From positions 186,001-250,000 of the forward strand of contig CAJNCW010000003.1 in assembly GCA_905221345.1 (NCBI GenBank): a stretch of DNA of 64,000 bases, in the 5' to 3' direction. Source of the stretch: a bacterium (lineage in GTDB: Bacteria > Bacillota > Bacilli > Lactobacillales > Streptococcaceae). Under the pieces are notes generated by a model. That model worked only from the letters and a program-made list of their open reading frames with translations, was not told the DNA's origin and did not search any database. Positions 8,934 through 18,226 of this stretch are shown in pieces. The translations under genes were made by a program, and so were the position numbers. Each line of letters opens with the position of its first letter. Within the stretch, counting starts at the first letter, position 1.

Positions 8934-9010
8934 GGTATCAAAGGTTGGGAATGCGCATTTAAACCGACCTATCACACGCTAGCGGACAAAGAAGAAAAGA
9001 GGACAACATT

Positions 9011-9823
9011 ATGACCATCAAACGTATTTTTTCGGATATGGACGGCACCCTTCTCAATTCTGAGGGCCGCGTTTCTAGCGAGAATAGCAAGGCTATCCGC
9101 GATGCTCAGATTCCGCTGACTTTGGTTTCTGCTCGAGCTCCAATGGAAATGAGAGAGGCTATCGAAGCACTTCAGCTGACTGGACCTCAAGTAGGTTTTA
9201 ACGGTGGTTTGATTTATCAGATTGTGGATGGAAAGGTCAAGCCCCTTCATATAGATATTCTCCCTAGAAAGACAGCACAAACTATCTTACAGGCAGTGCG
9301 CCAGCATTTTCCACAAATTAGCGTCAGCTATTATGATATGACGAACTGGTATTGTGATAGAATAGATGAAGGGATTCGTCTAGAGTTCAACATCACGCGC
9401 CAGGCACCAACACTTACGAACGAGGCTGATTTTCTAGCAGCCAAGGACAATACCTTCAAGATAATGATGATTGTCCTAGATAATGACGAACTATTAGCAC
9501 TGGAAAAATACTTGCAAGCCCTAGACTTGGGCGAGGTCAGCATTCTCCGATCTGGCCAATATCATCTAGAAATTACCAGCAAAACTGCTAAAAAATCAAA
9601 AGGTATTGCTTATATTCTCAAAAAAGAAGGTTTAGATAAGAGCCAGACCGCTGCCTTTGGTGATGGGCACAACGATATCCCAATGTTTGAGATGGTGGGC
9701 TATCCAATTGTAATGGGCAACGCCTTTCCTGACATCAAAGAGCTGGCTTATAAGGTAACACGCAGCAATGATGAACATGGTGTCGGCTACGGCATCCGTA
9801 AATATCTCAAAAAAATCCATTAA
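9011..9823 (+). CDS. Cof-type HAD-family phosphatase
   Basis: 270 residues. The N-terminal DMDGTLLNS carries the HAD nucleophile aspartate (near residue 10), followed by a C2-type cap and the C-terminal AFGDGHNDIPMF motif with acidic magnesium ligands near residue 218. Such Cof-like enzymes dephosphorylate sugar phosphates or nucleotide cofactors; the substrate here is unknown. It is the first gene behind the palindromic operator and is followed by a LacI-type regulator, suggesting a sugar-phosphate role. An AGAGGA ribosome site precedes the ATG. Confidence 0.88.
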   Translation: MTIKRIFSDMDGTLLNSEGRVSSENSKAIRDAQIPLTLVSARAPMEMREAIEALQLTGPQVGFNGGLIYQIVDGKVKPLHIDILPRKTAQTILQAVRQHFPQISVSYYDMTNWYCDRIDEGIRLEFNITRQAPTLTNEADFLAAKDNTFKIMMIVLDNDELLALEKYLQALDLGEVSILRSGQYHLEITSKTAKKSKGIAYILKKEGLDKSQTAAFGDGHNDIPMFEMVGYPIVMGNAFPDIKELAYKVTRSNDEHGVGYGIRKYLKKIH

Positions 9824-9866
9824 TCACGTGTTCGGAGGATGTCAATTCTCTTATAGAAAGCAAACA

Positions 9867-10799
9867 ATGACAAATATTCGAAAAATTGCCAAACTGACTG
9901 GCTACTCAGTTTCTAGCGTGTCACGCGTCATCAACAACCATCCTCATGTATCCGAGGAGGCTCGTCAGAAAATCCTGCAAGTCATGGAGGAACTGGACTA
10001 CCGTCCCAACATTCTAGCTCAGGAGTTAAGTTCAGGTTCGACTCGTCGGGTCGGTGTAGTTATTCCCAACACGACCCTGCACCCTTATTTCAGTCAGTTA
10101 CTGAACGGGCTCTTGGATGCAGCTATGGATCATAACTATACCTTGCTCATTCTACCTTCTCGTTATGATATAGACTTGGAAAAATATTATCTGGAGCAAC
10201 TTCGAGGAAGAGCCTTTGACAGTCTTATTTTCACCTCTCGCAGTGTGGACTTAGAAACCATTGCTTCCTACGCTAAGTATGGCAATATTGTCTGCTGTGA
10301 AGAAGTGCAGGACCCCAATCTGAGTAGCGTTTATGTTAGCCGCACCCATGCTTGCAAGACAGCCTTTAACTGGATTAAAGACCAGGGAAAAAGTAGAATT
10401 GCTCTGCTATTTACCCGAAAAGACCTAAAAAGTTCCACCTACCGTCTCACTATGGAAGCCTACAAGGAAGTTTTTGGTGGAAAAAAGGAACCTCTGATTT
10501 TGGATGGCATTTCCACGGGAGAGGATGCTTATGAGCAAGGGGATAGCCTACTAGAGCAAGATTTAGACTGTATTTTCAGCAATGGAGATGATGTGGCAAC
10601 TGGTGTAGTTCGCTATTATCAGGAGAAAAATCTTGAATTACCTTTGCTGATTGGCCAAGAAAAGCAACTGACAGGAGAGGTGCTGGGGATTCCTACCATT
10701 GATAATAAATCCTACCAACTCGGTCAGGAAAGCTTCAAACAAGCACTCTCTGACGAAAAACGGACCATTATCCTACAATCGGAGTTTATTATACGATGA
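9867..10799 (+). CDS. LacI-family transcriptional regulator
   Basis: 310 residues from the ATG at 9867. The helix-turn-helix is IRKIAKLTGYSVSSVSRVIN at residues ~3-22, followed by the hinge region and a periplasmic-binding-like effector domain. The frame is open upstream to 9768, but that stretch overlaps the HAD gene and lacks family similarity. The ribosome site at 9867 is weak (AGAAAG). A strong GGAGG at 9834 instead serves a five-codon frame (9839-9856), perhaps coupling. Probably represses its own operon through the 8909-8922 palindrome. Confidence 0.88.
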   Translation: MTNIRKIAKLTGYSVSSVSRVINNHPHVSEEARQKILQVMEELDYRPNILAQELSSGSTRRVGVVIPNTTLHPYFSQLLNGLLDAAMDHNYTLLILPSRYDIDLEKYYLEQLRGRAFDSLIFTSRSVDLETIASYAKYGNIVCCEEVQDPNLSSVYVSRTHACKTAFNWIKDQGKSRIALLFTRKDLKSSTYRLTMEAYKEVFGGKKEPLILDGISTGEDAYEQGDSLLEQDLDCIFSNGDDVATGVVRYYQEKNLELPLLIGQEKQLTGEVLGIPTIDNKSYQLGQESFKQALSDEKRTIILQSEFIIR

Positions 10800-10800
10800 A

Positions 10801-10842
10801 AAAATAGGCTCAAGCGACAATCGTCACTTGAGACCTATTTTT
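10801..10842. terminator. Bidirectional terminator between LacI and MFS genes
   Basis: A long near-perfect hairpin (AAAATAGG, CAAG and GAC segments pair with GTC, CTTG and CCTATTTT) with A/T runs on both flanks separates the convergent genes. Confidence 0.85.
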
Positions 10843-12032
10843 CTTCTATACAGCATCCGTAAACAAACCAGGATGCAGATGCTTAGGCAGGCAATCAAGA
10901 CCAGACGATACGGATCCAGCCCTGAGCTAGAACTAGCTAGGTGCACCAAGTTACCAGAGAGATAAAAGACAAGTACGCTAACAAGATAGGCAATCCCCTG
11001 ATAAATATTCCAAATAGTAAAGGGGCTAGGACTTGCCGCTTGGTGTTTGACTAGAGAAATGTAGAGTCCCCATAGAGCTCCCACAGCCCCATTTAATAAC
11101 CCCCAACCTATGCTCCAAAAGGTTGTATAGGTCGCAGGATCATGGGGAAGAAAGAAGATCAAAAGAATCTCGCATCCCGTTACCAACAGTAAGATTGTGA
11201 AAAACAGAGAACGTCTTTTCTCAAAACAAGGACCTGCAAGAGCAAAGGCTAGGACGTTCCCCAGCAAACTCATACTCGAATATAGAGAAACGAGGTTGGC
11301 GGAAAGGTGCAATACCTGTACCATATAGAGGACATTCATCGTTAAGGTTACATATAAAATCAAACTATCCAAAAGTAGGATACGGACATGGTGCCAGAGC
11401 TGTTTTTTCAAAACCTGCCAGTCCATCTGCCTTGTTACTTGATGATTTTGAAACAAGCTATAGTCGGTTTGTAACTGTTTCAAAAGGATAAACTGTATGA
11501 ACAGACTAGAAAGAGCAATCACCAGTAACCAACGATAATGAAGTGCAGTCAGCTCTTTTCCAATGAAAAAGGAAATAAGAAGGGTATAAAAGCTCGTGAC
11601 CAGCTGAAACAAACCTAGGTAACTGAGAAATTTTGCGCGGACTTTCTCTTCTGTTAATAATAATATTAAGGGGTTCCAAGCCAGACCAAAGCCCAACTCC
11701 ACGGCTATCTGATATAGAACCAGAAAAAGAGCATAGATAGAAAAAGTCACACTTTCGTAGGGAATCACTACTAATATCCCTAGCAAACACAGCTTAGACA
11801 GTATACTCCACCGCATCAGGTCAAGGAGATTTTTCCTCCGCATCAGATAAGACAAGGGAATGCGGACAAGGGCTATAATTGGTAGCATTGTGATAAGCCA
11901 GCTATTTTGCAAATCACTAAAACTTAAAATCTGACTCATAAAAAGAATCATGAAGTCCCCTGTTATGGTGATAGAAACAATTTGATTACTGAGGTTGAGC
12001 CCTACCATACTAGATTGATACGATTTTTTCAT
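10824..12032 (-). CDS. Major facilitator superfamily transporter
   Basis: 402 residues with about twelve predicted membrane helices in two halves separated by a short cytoplasmic loop. The loop between helices 2 and 3 has LSYLMRRKNLLDLMR, comparable to the MFS loop. The substrate cannot be assigned. It is divergent from an AraC-type regulator whose start is 99 bp away, a common activator/transporter arrangement, and convergent with the LacI gene. Confidence 0.82.
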   Translation of the reverse strand: MKKSYQSSMVGLNLSNQIVSITITGDFMILFMSQILSFSDLQNSWLITMLPIIALVRIPLSYLMRRKNLLDLMRWSILSKLCLLGILVVIPYESVTFSIYALFLVLYQIAVELGFGLAWNPLILLLTEEKVRAKFLSYLGLFQLVTSFYTLLISFFIGKELTALHYRWLLVIALSSLFIQFILLKQLQTDYSLFQNHQVTRQMDWQVLKKQLWHHVRILLLDSLILYVTLTMNVLYMVQVLHLSANLVSLYSSMSLLGNVLAFALAGPCFEKRRSLFFTILLLVTGCEILLIFFLPHDPATYTTFWSIGWGLLNGAVGALWGLYISLVKHQAASPSPFTIWNIYQGIAYLVSVLVFYLSGNLVHLASSSSGLDPYRLVLIACLSICILVCLRMLYRRKIGLK

Positions 12033-12131
12033 TTGTTCTCCTTTCTTGCCTCATTATAAACCAGAGTTTGTCCCTTTTCTAGGAGTTCATGATGAAGAAA
12101 TATGTACTTATGTTGCAAGGAGAAAGCATTT

Positions 12132-12953
12132 ATGAAACTATGGCACTATTTTAAAGAAACATCTAAGGAATTTTACCTTGAAGAATGTGGGATTGATGAT
12201 TATTCTAGCTTTCCGTTTTATGACTATACTGTTTTTCAGGATTTTGTCATCCACTGGATTTGTGAGGGGAAAGGCTACCTACAAGTTGATGGGAAAACTT
12301 ATTCTTTGGAGAAAAATGATGGTTTTATCCTAAGAAAAGGACAAAAAGTACGCTATTGGGCAAACCAAGAAGATCCTTGGACAACCTATTGGCTGGGATT
12401 TTCTGGAGACAAATTAAACGACTATCTCCAACACACACAAGTTTTTTATGAATCTATTTGTCATTTTGATAGTCATTTTCAAAGCAGAGAAATTATTGAA
12501 GATATCTGTCACAAAACTGCAGAAAGTAGGCAAAAAGAAAGCTGGTACCAGATGCAAATTTATACCTTCCTTTACTACCTACGGGAAGAATTTCCAGCAG
12601 AAATACCGCTGAATGTCGCTCAACTCCCTGTTGAAAAAGCTGCGCAGATTTTATTACAACAGTACCAACAAGATATCTCTATTCAAGACTTGGCATCCCA
12701 GGTCGGACTCAGTCGTAGTACTTTGTTTCGTCAGTTTAAGAAACTTTACCATAAATCTCCTCAGCAATTTCTCCTTGAAACACGCCTGCTAAAGGCAAGA
12801 ACACTCTTAACTGACACTGATCTATCTATAAAAGAAATTACCTTGGAAGTCGGCTATCAGGATCAGCTAGTCTTTTCAAAAGCTTTTAAGCATTTTTTCT
12901 CTGTGAGTCCTAAATTTTATCGCCAAAGCTGGAAAAATCCTCCATCCAACTAG
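12132..12953 (+). CDS. AraC-family transcriptional regulator
   Basis: 273 residues from the ATG at 12132, chosen because AAGGAG lies 9 bp upstream; the longer frame to 12102 has no ribosome site. The N-terminal ~150 residues are a cupin-like ligand domain (GKGYLQVDGKTYSL). The C-terminal 100 residues hold two helix-turn-helix motifs (IQDLASQVGLSRSTLFRQFK, then IKEITLEVGYQDQLVFSKAF). This is the layout of sugar-responsive regulators such as MsmR or RafR. Likely controls the divergent MFS gene. Confidence 0.88.
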   Translation: MKLWHYFKETSKEFYLEECGIDDYSSFPFYDYTVFQDFVIHWICEGKGYLQVDGKTYSLEKNDGFILRKGQKVRYWANQEDPWTTYWLGFSGDKLNDYLQHTQVFYESICHFDSHFQSREIIEDICHKTAESRQKESWYQMQIYTFLYYLREEFPAEIPLNVAQLPVEKAAQILLQQYQQDISIQDLASQVGLSRSTLFRQFKKLYHKSPQQFLLETRLLKARTLLTDTDLSIKEITLEVGYQDQLVFSKAFKHFFSVSPKFYRQSWKNPPSN

Positions 12954-13039
12954 CATCCATCTCAGCATTTGCTATAGAAGGGTCTTATTGATTGCTTCAA
13001 GTGTAGATAGATTCAATATAAAAAAATTTTTTAAAACAG

Positions 13040-13086
13040 CATCCTGAAAGTTAGATATCATTCATCTAACTTTTGGGGTGTTTTTC
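13040..13086 (+). terminator. Terminator after the AraC gene
   Basis: AAAGTTAGAT / ATCTAACTTT perfect 10-bp stem, extended outward by CATCC/GGGTG and followed by a T run. The 269-bp gap 12954-13222 otherwise holds only the murB promoter. Confidence 0.85.
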
Positions 13087-13184
13087 TATTGCCTCCCATT
13101 CACGTCAACATCTGAATCCATCATTTGAAAAACATGAGTTGAATTATCAATAGTAATTTTGAGGTCGTCAAATGTCTCTAAAAA

Positions 13185-13193
13185 TGGTATAAT
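13185..13193 (+). promoter_or_regulatory. Extended -10 promoter of murB
   Basis: TGGTATAAT (TATAAT at 13188-13193) about 30 bp before the murB start. The -35 is poor (TCGTCA), so the extended -10 probably drives expression of murB-potABCD. Confidence 0.7.
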
Positions 13194-13222
13194 GGAATGA
13201 ATTTTGAAAAAGGATGAGTGAC

Positions 13223-14128
13223 ATGTCAGTAAAAGAAAAAATACTTGAAATCCTAGAAGGAATCGATATTCGTTTTAAGGAACCTTTGAAGACCTATACC
13301 TATACCAAGGTTGGAGGTCGAGCGGATTATCTGGTTTTGCCACGCAATCGCTATGAGATGGCCCGTGTCGTCCAATTTGCCAATCAAGAGAATATTCCTT
13401 GGATGGTGCTAGGGAATGCTAGTAATATCATCGTTCGTGAAGGTGGAATTCGTGGTTTTGTCATCTTGTGTGACAAGCTTAATAACGTTTCAGTTGATGG
13501 TTATACCATTGAAGCGGAAGCTGGGGCCAACTTGATTGAAACGACACGAATTGCCCTTCGTCATAGTTTGACTGGTTTTGAGTTTGCTTGTGGGATTCCT
13601 GGAAGCATCGGTGGAGCTGTCTTTATGAATGCGGGTGCCTATGGAGGAGAGATTGCTCATATCTTGCAGTCTTGTCAAGTTTTGACCAAGGAAGGGGAAA
13701 TCAAGACCTTATCAGTCAAGGACTTGGCTTTTGGCTACCGTCATTCAGCTATTCAGGATTCTGGGGCGATTGTCTTGTCAGCTAAATTTGCCTTGGCTCC
13801 AGGGAATCATCAGGTTATCAAGCAAGAAATGGACCGCTTGACGCACCTACGTGAACTCAAACAACCATTAGAATACCCATCATGTGGTTCAGTCTTTAAG
13901 CGTCCAGTGGGGCATTTTGCAGGTCAGTTGATTTCAGAAGCTGGTTTGAAAGGCTATCGTATCGGTGGTGTTGAAGTATCTGAAAAGCATGCCGGTTTTA
14001 TGATCAATGTTGCTGACGGTACGGCCAAAGACTACGAGGATTTGATTCAATCTGTTATTGAAAAGGTAAAGAAACACTCAGGTGTCACCCTTGAGAGAGA
14101 AGTTCGAATCTTAGGTGAGAAGGAGTAA
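13223..14128 (+). CDS. murB: UDP-N-acetylenolpyruvoylglucosamine reductase MurB
   Basis: 301 residues. A cytosolic FAD enzyme that reduces the enolpyruvyl group to form UDP-MurNAc for peptidoglycan. The FAD-binding segment is seen in [13 protein letters not shown] near residue 29 and [33 protein letters not shown] follows near residue 125. The catalytic serine/glutamate region (SCGSVFKRP; final LEREVRILG) is present. The ATG at 13223 fits the AAGGA site; an in-frame ATG at 13214 would overlap it. Linkage of murB with pot is usual in streptococci. Confidence 0.95.
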   Translation: MSVKEKILEILEGIDIRFKEPLKTYTYTKVGGRADYLVLPRNRYEMARVVQFANQENIPWMVLGNASNIIVREGGIRGFVILCDKLNNVSVDGYTIEAEAGANLIETTRIALRHSLTGFEFACGIPGSIGGAVFMNAGAYGGEIAHILQSCQVLTKEGEIKTLSVKDLAFGYRHSAIQDSGAIVLSAKFALAPGNHQVIKQEMDRLTHLRELKQPLEYPSCGSVFKRPVGHFAGQLISEAGLKGYRIGGVEVSEKHAGFMINVADGTAKDYEDLIQSVIEKVKKHSGVTLEREVRILGEKE

Positions 14129-14139
14129 GGTTTCGCCAG

Positions 14140-14260
14140 AATAGCTGCTGCTATGTCAATGGAAAGGGGGTGAAAGCCTATCGTTAGCGAAGATGTATGC
14201 AGGTGGTTTTACTCCCTGCAAGAGGTAGTAGCGGCCTGACAGAGCCCTGATCTGTTAATT
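14140..14260 (+). ncRNA. Candidate structured leader RNA of potABCD
   Basis: The murB-potA gap of 158 nt has no ORF but strong RNA structure. A closing helix pairs GCTGCTGCTA (14144-14153) with TAGTAGCGGC (14226-14235), all ten positions (two G-U). Inside lie hairpin TGCAGG/CCTGCA (14198-14203 with 14215-14220) and a small TCG/CGA hairpin (14181-14190). Outside lies ACAGA/TCTGT (14239-14243 with 14251-14255). A multi-branch fold before a polyamine transporter suggests a riboswitch or protein-binding leader. No poly-U terminator is seen, so control might be translational. The family is not recognised. Confidence 0.5.
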
Positions 14261-14286
14261 TATGAAAAAGAAGGAATTTATGCCAA

Positions 14287-15444
14287 TTGAAAAAACCAAT
14301 TATCGAATTCAAAAACGTCTCTAAAGTTTTTGAAGACAGCAACACCAAGGTTCTCAAAGATATCAACTTTGAGTTGGAAGAAGGGAAATTTTATACCCTT
14401 TTAGGCGCATCTGGTTCAGGAAAATCAACCATCCTAAACATCATTGCAGGTTTGCTGGATGCGACGACGGGAGATATTTTGCTGGATGGGGTACGGATCA
14501 ACGACATTCCAACCAACAAGCGAGACGTCCATACGGTTTTCCAATCCTATGCCTTGTTTCCACATATGAATGTGTTTGAAAATGTTGCCTTTCCGCTTCG
14601 CTTGCGTAAAATCGACAAGAAAGAAATTGAACAACGCGTAGCGGAAGTTCTCAAGATGGTTCAGTTGGAAGGTTATGAAAAACGTTCCATCCGCAAACTC
14701 TCTGGAGGACAACGTCAGCGTGTAGCCATTGCCCGTGCCATCATCAACCAACCCCGTGTGGTCTTGCTGGATGAGCCCTTGTCAGCGCTGGACTTGAAAT
14801 TGCGAACAGACATGCAGTATGAACTGCGTGAATTGCAACAACGATTGGGGATTACCTTTGTCTTTGTCACTCATGATCAGGAAGAAGCCCTTGCTATGAG
14901 TGACTGGATTTTCGTTATGAATGATGGCGAGATTGTTCAGTCTGGAACGCCTGTAGACATCTATGATGAGCCAATCAACCATTTTGTTGCCACCTTTATC
15001 GGTGAGTCCAACATCTTGCCAGGAACCATGATTGAGGACTACTTGGTCGAGTTTAACGGCAAACGCTTTGAAGCGGTCGATGGTGGGATGAAGCCAAATG
15101 AGCCTGTCGAGATTGTCATTCGTCCAGAGGACTTGCGCATTACCCTTCCTGAAGAAGGTAAGCTCCAAGTTAAAGTTGATACCCAGCTTTTCCGTGGGGT
15201 TCATTACGAGATTATCGCCTATGACGAGCTCGGAAACGAATGGATGATCCACTCGACTCGTAAGGCCATTGTGGGTGAGGAAATCGGTCTGGACTTTGAA
15301 CCAGAAGACATCCACATCATGCGTCTCAACGAAACCGAAGAAGAGTTCGATGCTCGTATTGAAGAATACGTAGAAATCGAAGAGCAAGAAGCAGGTCTGA
15401 TTAACGCGATCGAGGAGGAAAGAGATGAAGAAAACAACCTCTAA
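14287..15444 (+). CDS. potA: Spermidine/putrescine ABC transporter ATPase PotA
   Basis: 385 residues, beginning with TTG at 14287 (AAGGA 11 bp upstream); the nearby ATG at 14280 is out of frame. Walker [10 protein letters not shown] lies at about residues 39-47, followed by [10 protein letters not shown], signature LSGGQRQRV, Walker [11 protein letters not shown] and H-loop VTHDQEEA. The C-terminal third is a TOBE regulatory domain, with an acidic tail rich in Glu. It energises polyamine import. It overlaps potB by 20 bp. Confidence 0.96.
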   Translation: MKKPIIEFKNVSKVFEDSNTKVLKDINFELEEGKFYTLLGASGSGKSTILNIIAGLLDATTGDILLDGVRINDIPTNKRDVHTVFQSYALFPHMNVFENVAFPLRLRKIDKKEIEQRVAEVLKMVQLEGYEKRSIRKLSGGQRQRVAIARAIINQPRVVLLDEPLSALDLKLRTDMQYELRELQQRLGITFVFVTHDQEEALAMSDWIFVMNDGEIVQSGTPVDIYDEPINHFVATFIGESNILPGTMIEDYLVEFNGKRFEAVDGGMKPNEPVEIVIRPEDLRITLPEEGKLQVKVDTQLFRGVHYEIIAYDELGNEWMIHSTRKAIVGEEIGLDFEPEDIHIMRLNETEEEFDARIEEYVEIEEQEAGLINAIEEERDEENNL

Positions 15445-16231
15445 ACTCTTTGTAGTGCCCTACATGCTTTGGATCGCCCTCTTTGTTCTCGCACCCTTGG
15501 TCTTGATTTTCGGTCAATCCTTTTTCAATATTGAAGGCCAGTTTAGTTTAGAAAACTATAAATCCTACTTTGCGTCACAAAACTTGACCTATCTCAAAAT
15601 GAGCTTCAACTCTGTGCTTTATGCAGGAATTGTGACCTTGGTAACACTGCTCATCAGTTATCCGACAGCCCTCTTTTTAACTCGTCTTAAGCACCGTCAA
15701 CTATGGCTCATGCTGATTATCCTGCCGACATGGATTAACCTGCTCCTCAAGGCCTATGCCTTTATCGGGATTTTTGGTCAGAATGGGTCTATTAACCAAT
15801 TTTTGGAATTTATCGGAATCGGTTCGCAGCAGTTGCTCTTTACGGATTTCTCCTTTATCTTTGTCGCAAGCTACATCGAGCTTCCATTTATGATTTTGCC
15901 GATTTTCAATGTCTTGGATGATATGGATAACAACCTCATCAATGCCAGCTATGACCTCGGTGCGACCAAGTGGGAGACTTTCCGCCATGTTATCTTCCCT
16001 CTGTCTATGAACGGAGTGAGAAGTGGGGTTCAGTCTGTCTTTATCCCAAGTTTGAGTCTTTTCATGCTGACACGTTTGATCGGGGGGAACCGCGTTATCA
16101 CGCTGGGAACGGCTATTGAGCAGAACTTCCTGACCAATGACAATTACGGTATGGGTTCAACCATCGGTGTGATCCTCATCCTGACCATGTTCATCACCAT
16201 GTGGGTGACCAAGGAAAGGAGAGAACGATGA
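15425..16231 (+). CDS. potB: Spermidine/putrescine ABC transporter permease PotB
   Basis: 268-residue membrane protein with about six helices. The EAA-like loop is [20 protein letters not shown] near residue 174. It forms the polyamine channel with PotC. The start overlaps potA, and the stop overlaps the potC start through ATGA at 16228, so translation is likely coupled. Confidence 0.95.
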   Translation: MKKTTSKLFVVPYMLWIALFVLAPLVLIFGQSFFNIEGQFSLENYKSYFASQNLTYLKMSFNSVLYAGIVTLVTLLISYPTALFLTRLKHRQLWLMLIILPTWINLLLKAYAFIGIFGQNGSINQFLEFIGIGSQQLLFTDFSFIFVASYIELPFMILPIFNVLDDMDNNLINASYDLGATKWETFRHVIFPLSMNGVRSGVQSVFIPSLSLFMLTRLIGGNRVITLGTAIEQNFLTNDNYGMGSTIGVILILTMFITMWVTKERRER

Positions 16232-17001
16232 AAAAATTTGCCAATCTCTACCTAGCCTTTGTCTTTATCATCCTTTATTTGCCGATTTTTTACTTGATTG
16301 GCTATGCCTTTAATGCAGGGGATGATATGAACAGCTTTACTGGTTTTAGCTTGAGTCATTTTAAAACTATGTTTGGTGATGGTCGCCTCATGTTGATCCT
16401 CACCCAGACCTTCTTCTTGGCCTTTCTATCAGCCTTAATAGCGACCATTATCGGGACTTTCGGTGCTATTTACATCTATCAGTCTCGTAAGAAATACCAA
16501 GAAGCCTTTCTATCACTCAATAATATCCTCATGGTTGCGCCTGACGTTATGATTGGTGCTAGCTTCTTGATTCTCTTTACACAGCTTAAGTTTTCACTAG
16601 GCTTTTTGACGGTCCTATCTAGTCACGTGGCCTTTTCTATCCCTATCGTGGTCTTGATGGTCTTGCCTCGTCTCAAGGAGATGAATGGTGACATGATTCA
16701 TGCGGCCTATGACTTGGGAGCCAGCCAGTTTCAGATGTTTAAGGAAATCATGCTTCCTTATCTGACTCCGTCTATCATTGCAGGTTATTTCATGGCCTTT
16801 ACCTATTCGCTGGATGACTTTGCCGTGACCTTCTTTGTGACGGGAAATGGCTTTTCAACCCTCTCAGTCGAGATCTACTCTCGAGCTCGTAAGGGGATTT
16901 CACTAGAAATCAATGCCCTGTCTGCACTTGTCTTTCTCTTTAGTATTATCCTAGTTGTTGGATATTACTTTATCTCACGTGAGAAGGAGGAGCAAGCATG
17001 A
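16228..17001 (+). CDS. potC: Spermidine/putrescine ABC transporter permease PotC
   Basis: 257 residues from the ATG at 16228, preceded by AAAGGAG; the longer GTG frame from 16201 lies inside potB and is unlikely. It has about six membrane segments and an EAA loop (AAYDLGASQFQMFKEI) near residue 160. It is the partner permease of PotB. The stop overlaps potD by ATGA. Confidence 0.95.
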   Translation: MKKFANLYLAFVFIILYLPIFYLIGYAFNAGDDMNSFTGFSLSHFKTMFGDGRLMLILTQTFFLAFLSALIATIIGTFGAIYIYQSRKKYQEAFLSLNNILMVAPDVMIGASFLILFTQLKFSLGFLTVLSSHVAFSIPIVVLMVLPRLKEMNGDMIHAAYDLGASQFQMFKEIMLPYLTPSIIAGYFMAFTYSLDDFAVTFFVTGNGFSTLSVEIYSRARKGISLEINALSALVFLFSIILVVGYYFISREKEEQA

Positions 17002-18068
17002 AAAAACTCTATTCATTTTTAGCAGGAATTGCAGCAATTATCTTTGTCTTGTGGGGGATTGCGACTCATTTAGATAGTAAAATCAACAGCCGAGATAGTC
17101 AAAAACTGGTTATTTACAACTGGGGGGACTACATTGATCCCGAACTTTTGGAGCAATTTACCGAAGAAACAGGGATTCAAGTTCAGTATGAGACCTTTGA
17201 CTCCAACGAAGCCATGTATACCAAGATCAAGCAGGGTGGAACTACCTATGATATTGCCATCCCGAGTGAGTACATGATCAACAAGATGAAGGATGAGGAC
17301 CTCTTGGTTCCACTCGATTATTCAAAAATTGAAGGAATCGAAAATATCGGACCTGAGTTCCTCAACCAGTCTTTTGACCCAGGTAATAAATTCTCCATTC
17401 CTTATTTCTGGGGAACCTTGGGAATTGTTTACAATGAAACCATGGTAGACGAGGCGCCTGAGCATTGGGATGACCTCTGGAAGCCAGAATACAAGGATTC
17501 CATCATGCTCTTTGATGGAGCGCGTGAGGTGCTGGGACTCGGGCTTAACTCACTCGGTTACAGTCTCAACTCCAAGGATCCACAGCAGTTGGAAGAGACA
17601 GTAGATAAGCTCTACAAACTGACTCCAAATATCAAAGCTATTGTGGCGGACGAGATGAAGGGTTACATGATTCAGAACAACGCTGCTATCGGTGTGACTT
17701 TCTCTGGGGAAGCCAGCCAGATGTTGGAGAAAAATCCTAATCTCAAGTATGTCGTTCCGACAGAGGCCAGCAACCTCTGGTTTGATAACATGGTCATTCC
17801 AAAAACCGTGAAAAATCAAGATGCGGCCTATGCCTTTATCAACTTTATGTTGAAACCTGAAAATGCTCTGAAAAATGCCGAGTATGTCGGCTATGCAACA
17901 CCAAATAACACAGCCAAGGAACTGCTCCCAGAGGAGACAAAAGAAGATAAGTCCTTCTATCCAGATGCTGATACCATGAAAAACCTAGAAGTTTATGAGA
18001 AGTTTGACCATAAATGGACAGGCAAATATAGCGACCTCTTCCTACAGTTTAAAATGTATCGGAAGTAG
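16998..18068 (+). CDS. potD: Spermidine/putrescine-binding protein PotD
   Basis: 356 residues. The N-terminal hydrophobic segment (residues ~5-24) has no lipobox cysteine, so it looks like an uncleaved anchor or ordinary signal rather than a lipoprotein signal. The family 1 binding domain begins with LVIYNWGDYIDPELLEQF. An aromatic, acidic polyamine pocket is suggested by YFWGTLGIVYNE and the Trp-rich WDDLWKPEY. It is last in the pot operon and ends at an 18086-18113 terminator. Confidence 0.95.
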   Translation: MKKLYSFLAGIAAIIFVLWGIATHLDSKINSRDSQKLVIYNWGDYIDPELLEQFTEETGIQVQYETFDSNEAMYTKIKQGGTTYDIAIPSEYMINKMKDEDLLVPLDYSKIEGIENIGPEFLNQSFDPGNKFSIPYFWGTLGIVYNETMVDEAPEHWDDLWKPEYKDSIMLFDGAREVLGLGLNSLGYSLNSKDPQQLEETVDKLYKLTPNIKAIVADEMKGYMIQNNAAIGVTFSGEASQMLEKNPNLKYVVPTEASNLWFDNMVIPKTVKNQDAAYAFINFMLKPENALKNAEYVGYATPNNTAKELLPEETKEDKSFYPDADTMKNLEVYEKFDHKWTGKYSDLFLQFKMYRK

Positions 18069-18085
18069 GAGATAAACGTAATAAA

Positions 18086-18113
18086 ACGAATCAGTCAAGC
18101 TGGTTCGTTTTTT
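18086..18113 (+). terminator. Terminator of the pot operon
   Basis: ACGAATCAG / CTGGTTCGT 9-bp stem (one G-T), 5-nt loop, then six T residues. Confidence 0.85.
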
Positions 18114-18146
18114 ATGATGAAATTAATAAATCAAACTTATAAAAGT

Positions 18147-18175
18147 TTGCGCCTAACCACACATTTTTGTATAAT
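18147..18175 (+). promoter_or_regulatory. Promoter of the GIY-YIG island
   Basis: TTGCGC (18147-18152), 17-bp spacer, TATAAT (18170-18175). It lies about 50 bp before the nuclease gene and makes the island independently transcribed. Confidence 0.75.
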
Positions 18176-18226
18176 AATATATTAGGGGTGTAAAATTAAG
18201 CAAATATTATGGGGGAAGAGTTTGTC

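Noticed and set aside
8800..8982. 60-codon frame before the HAD gene
   Set aside because: It runs through the promoter and operator and has no ribosome site.
14280..14289. ATG at 14280 as potA start
   Set aside because: Out of frame with PotA; the TTG at 14287 fits the family N-terminus.
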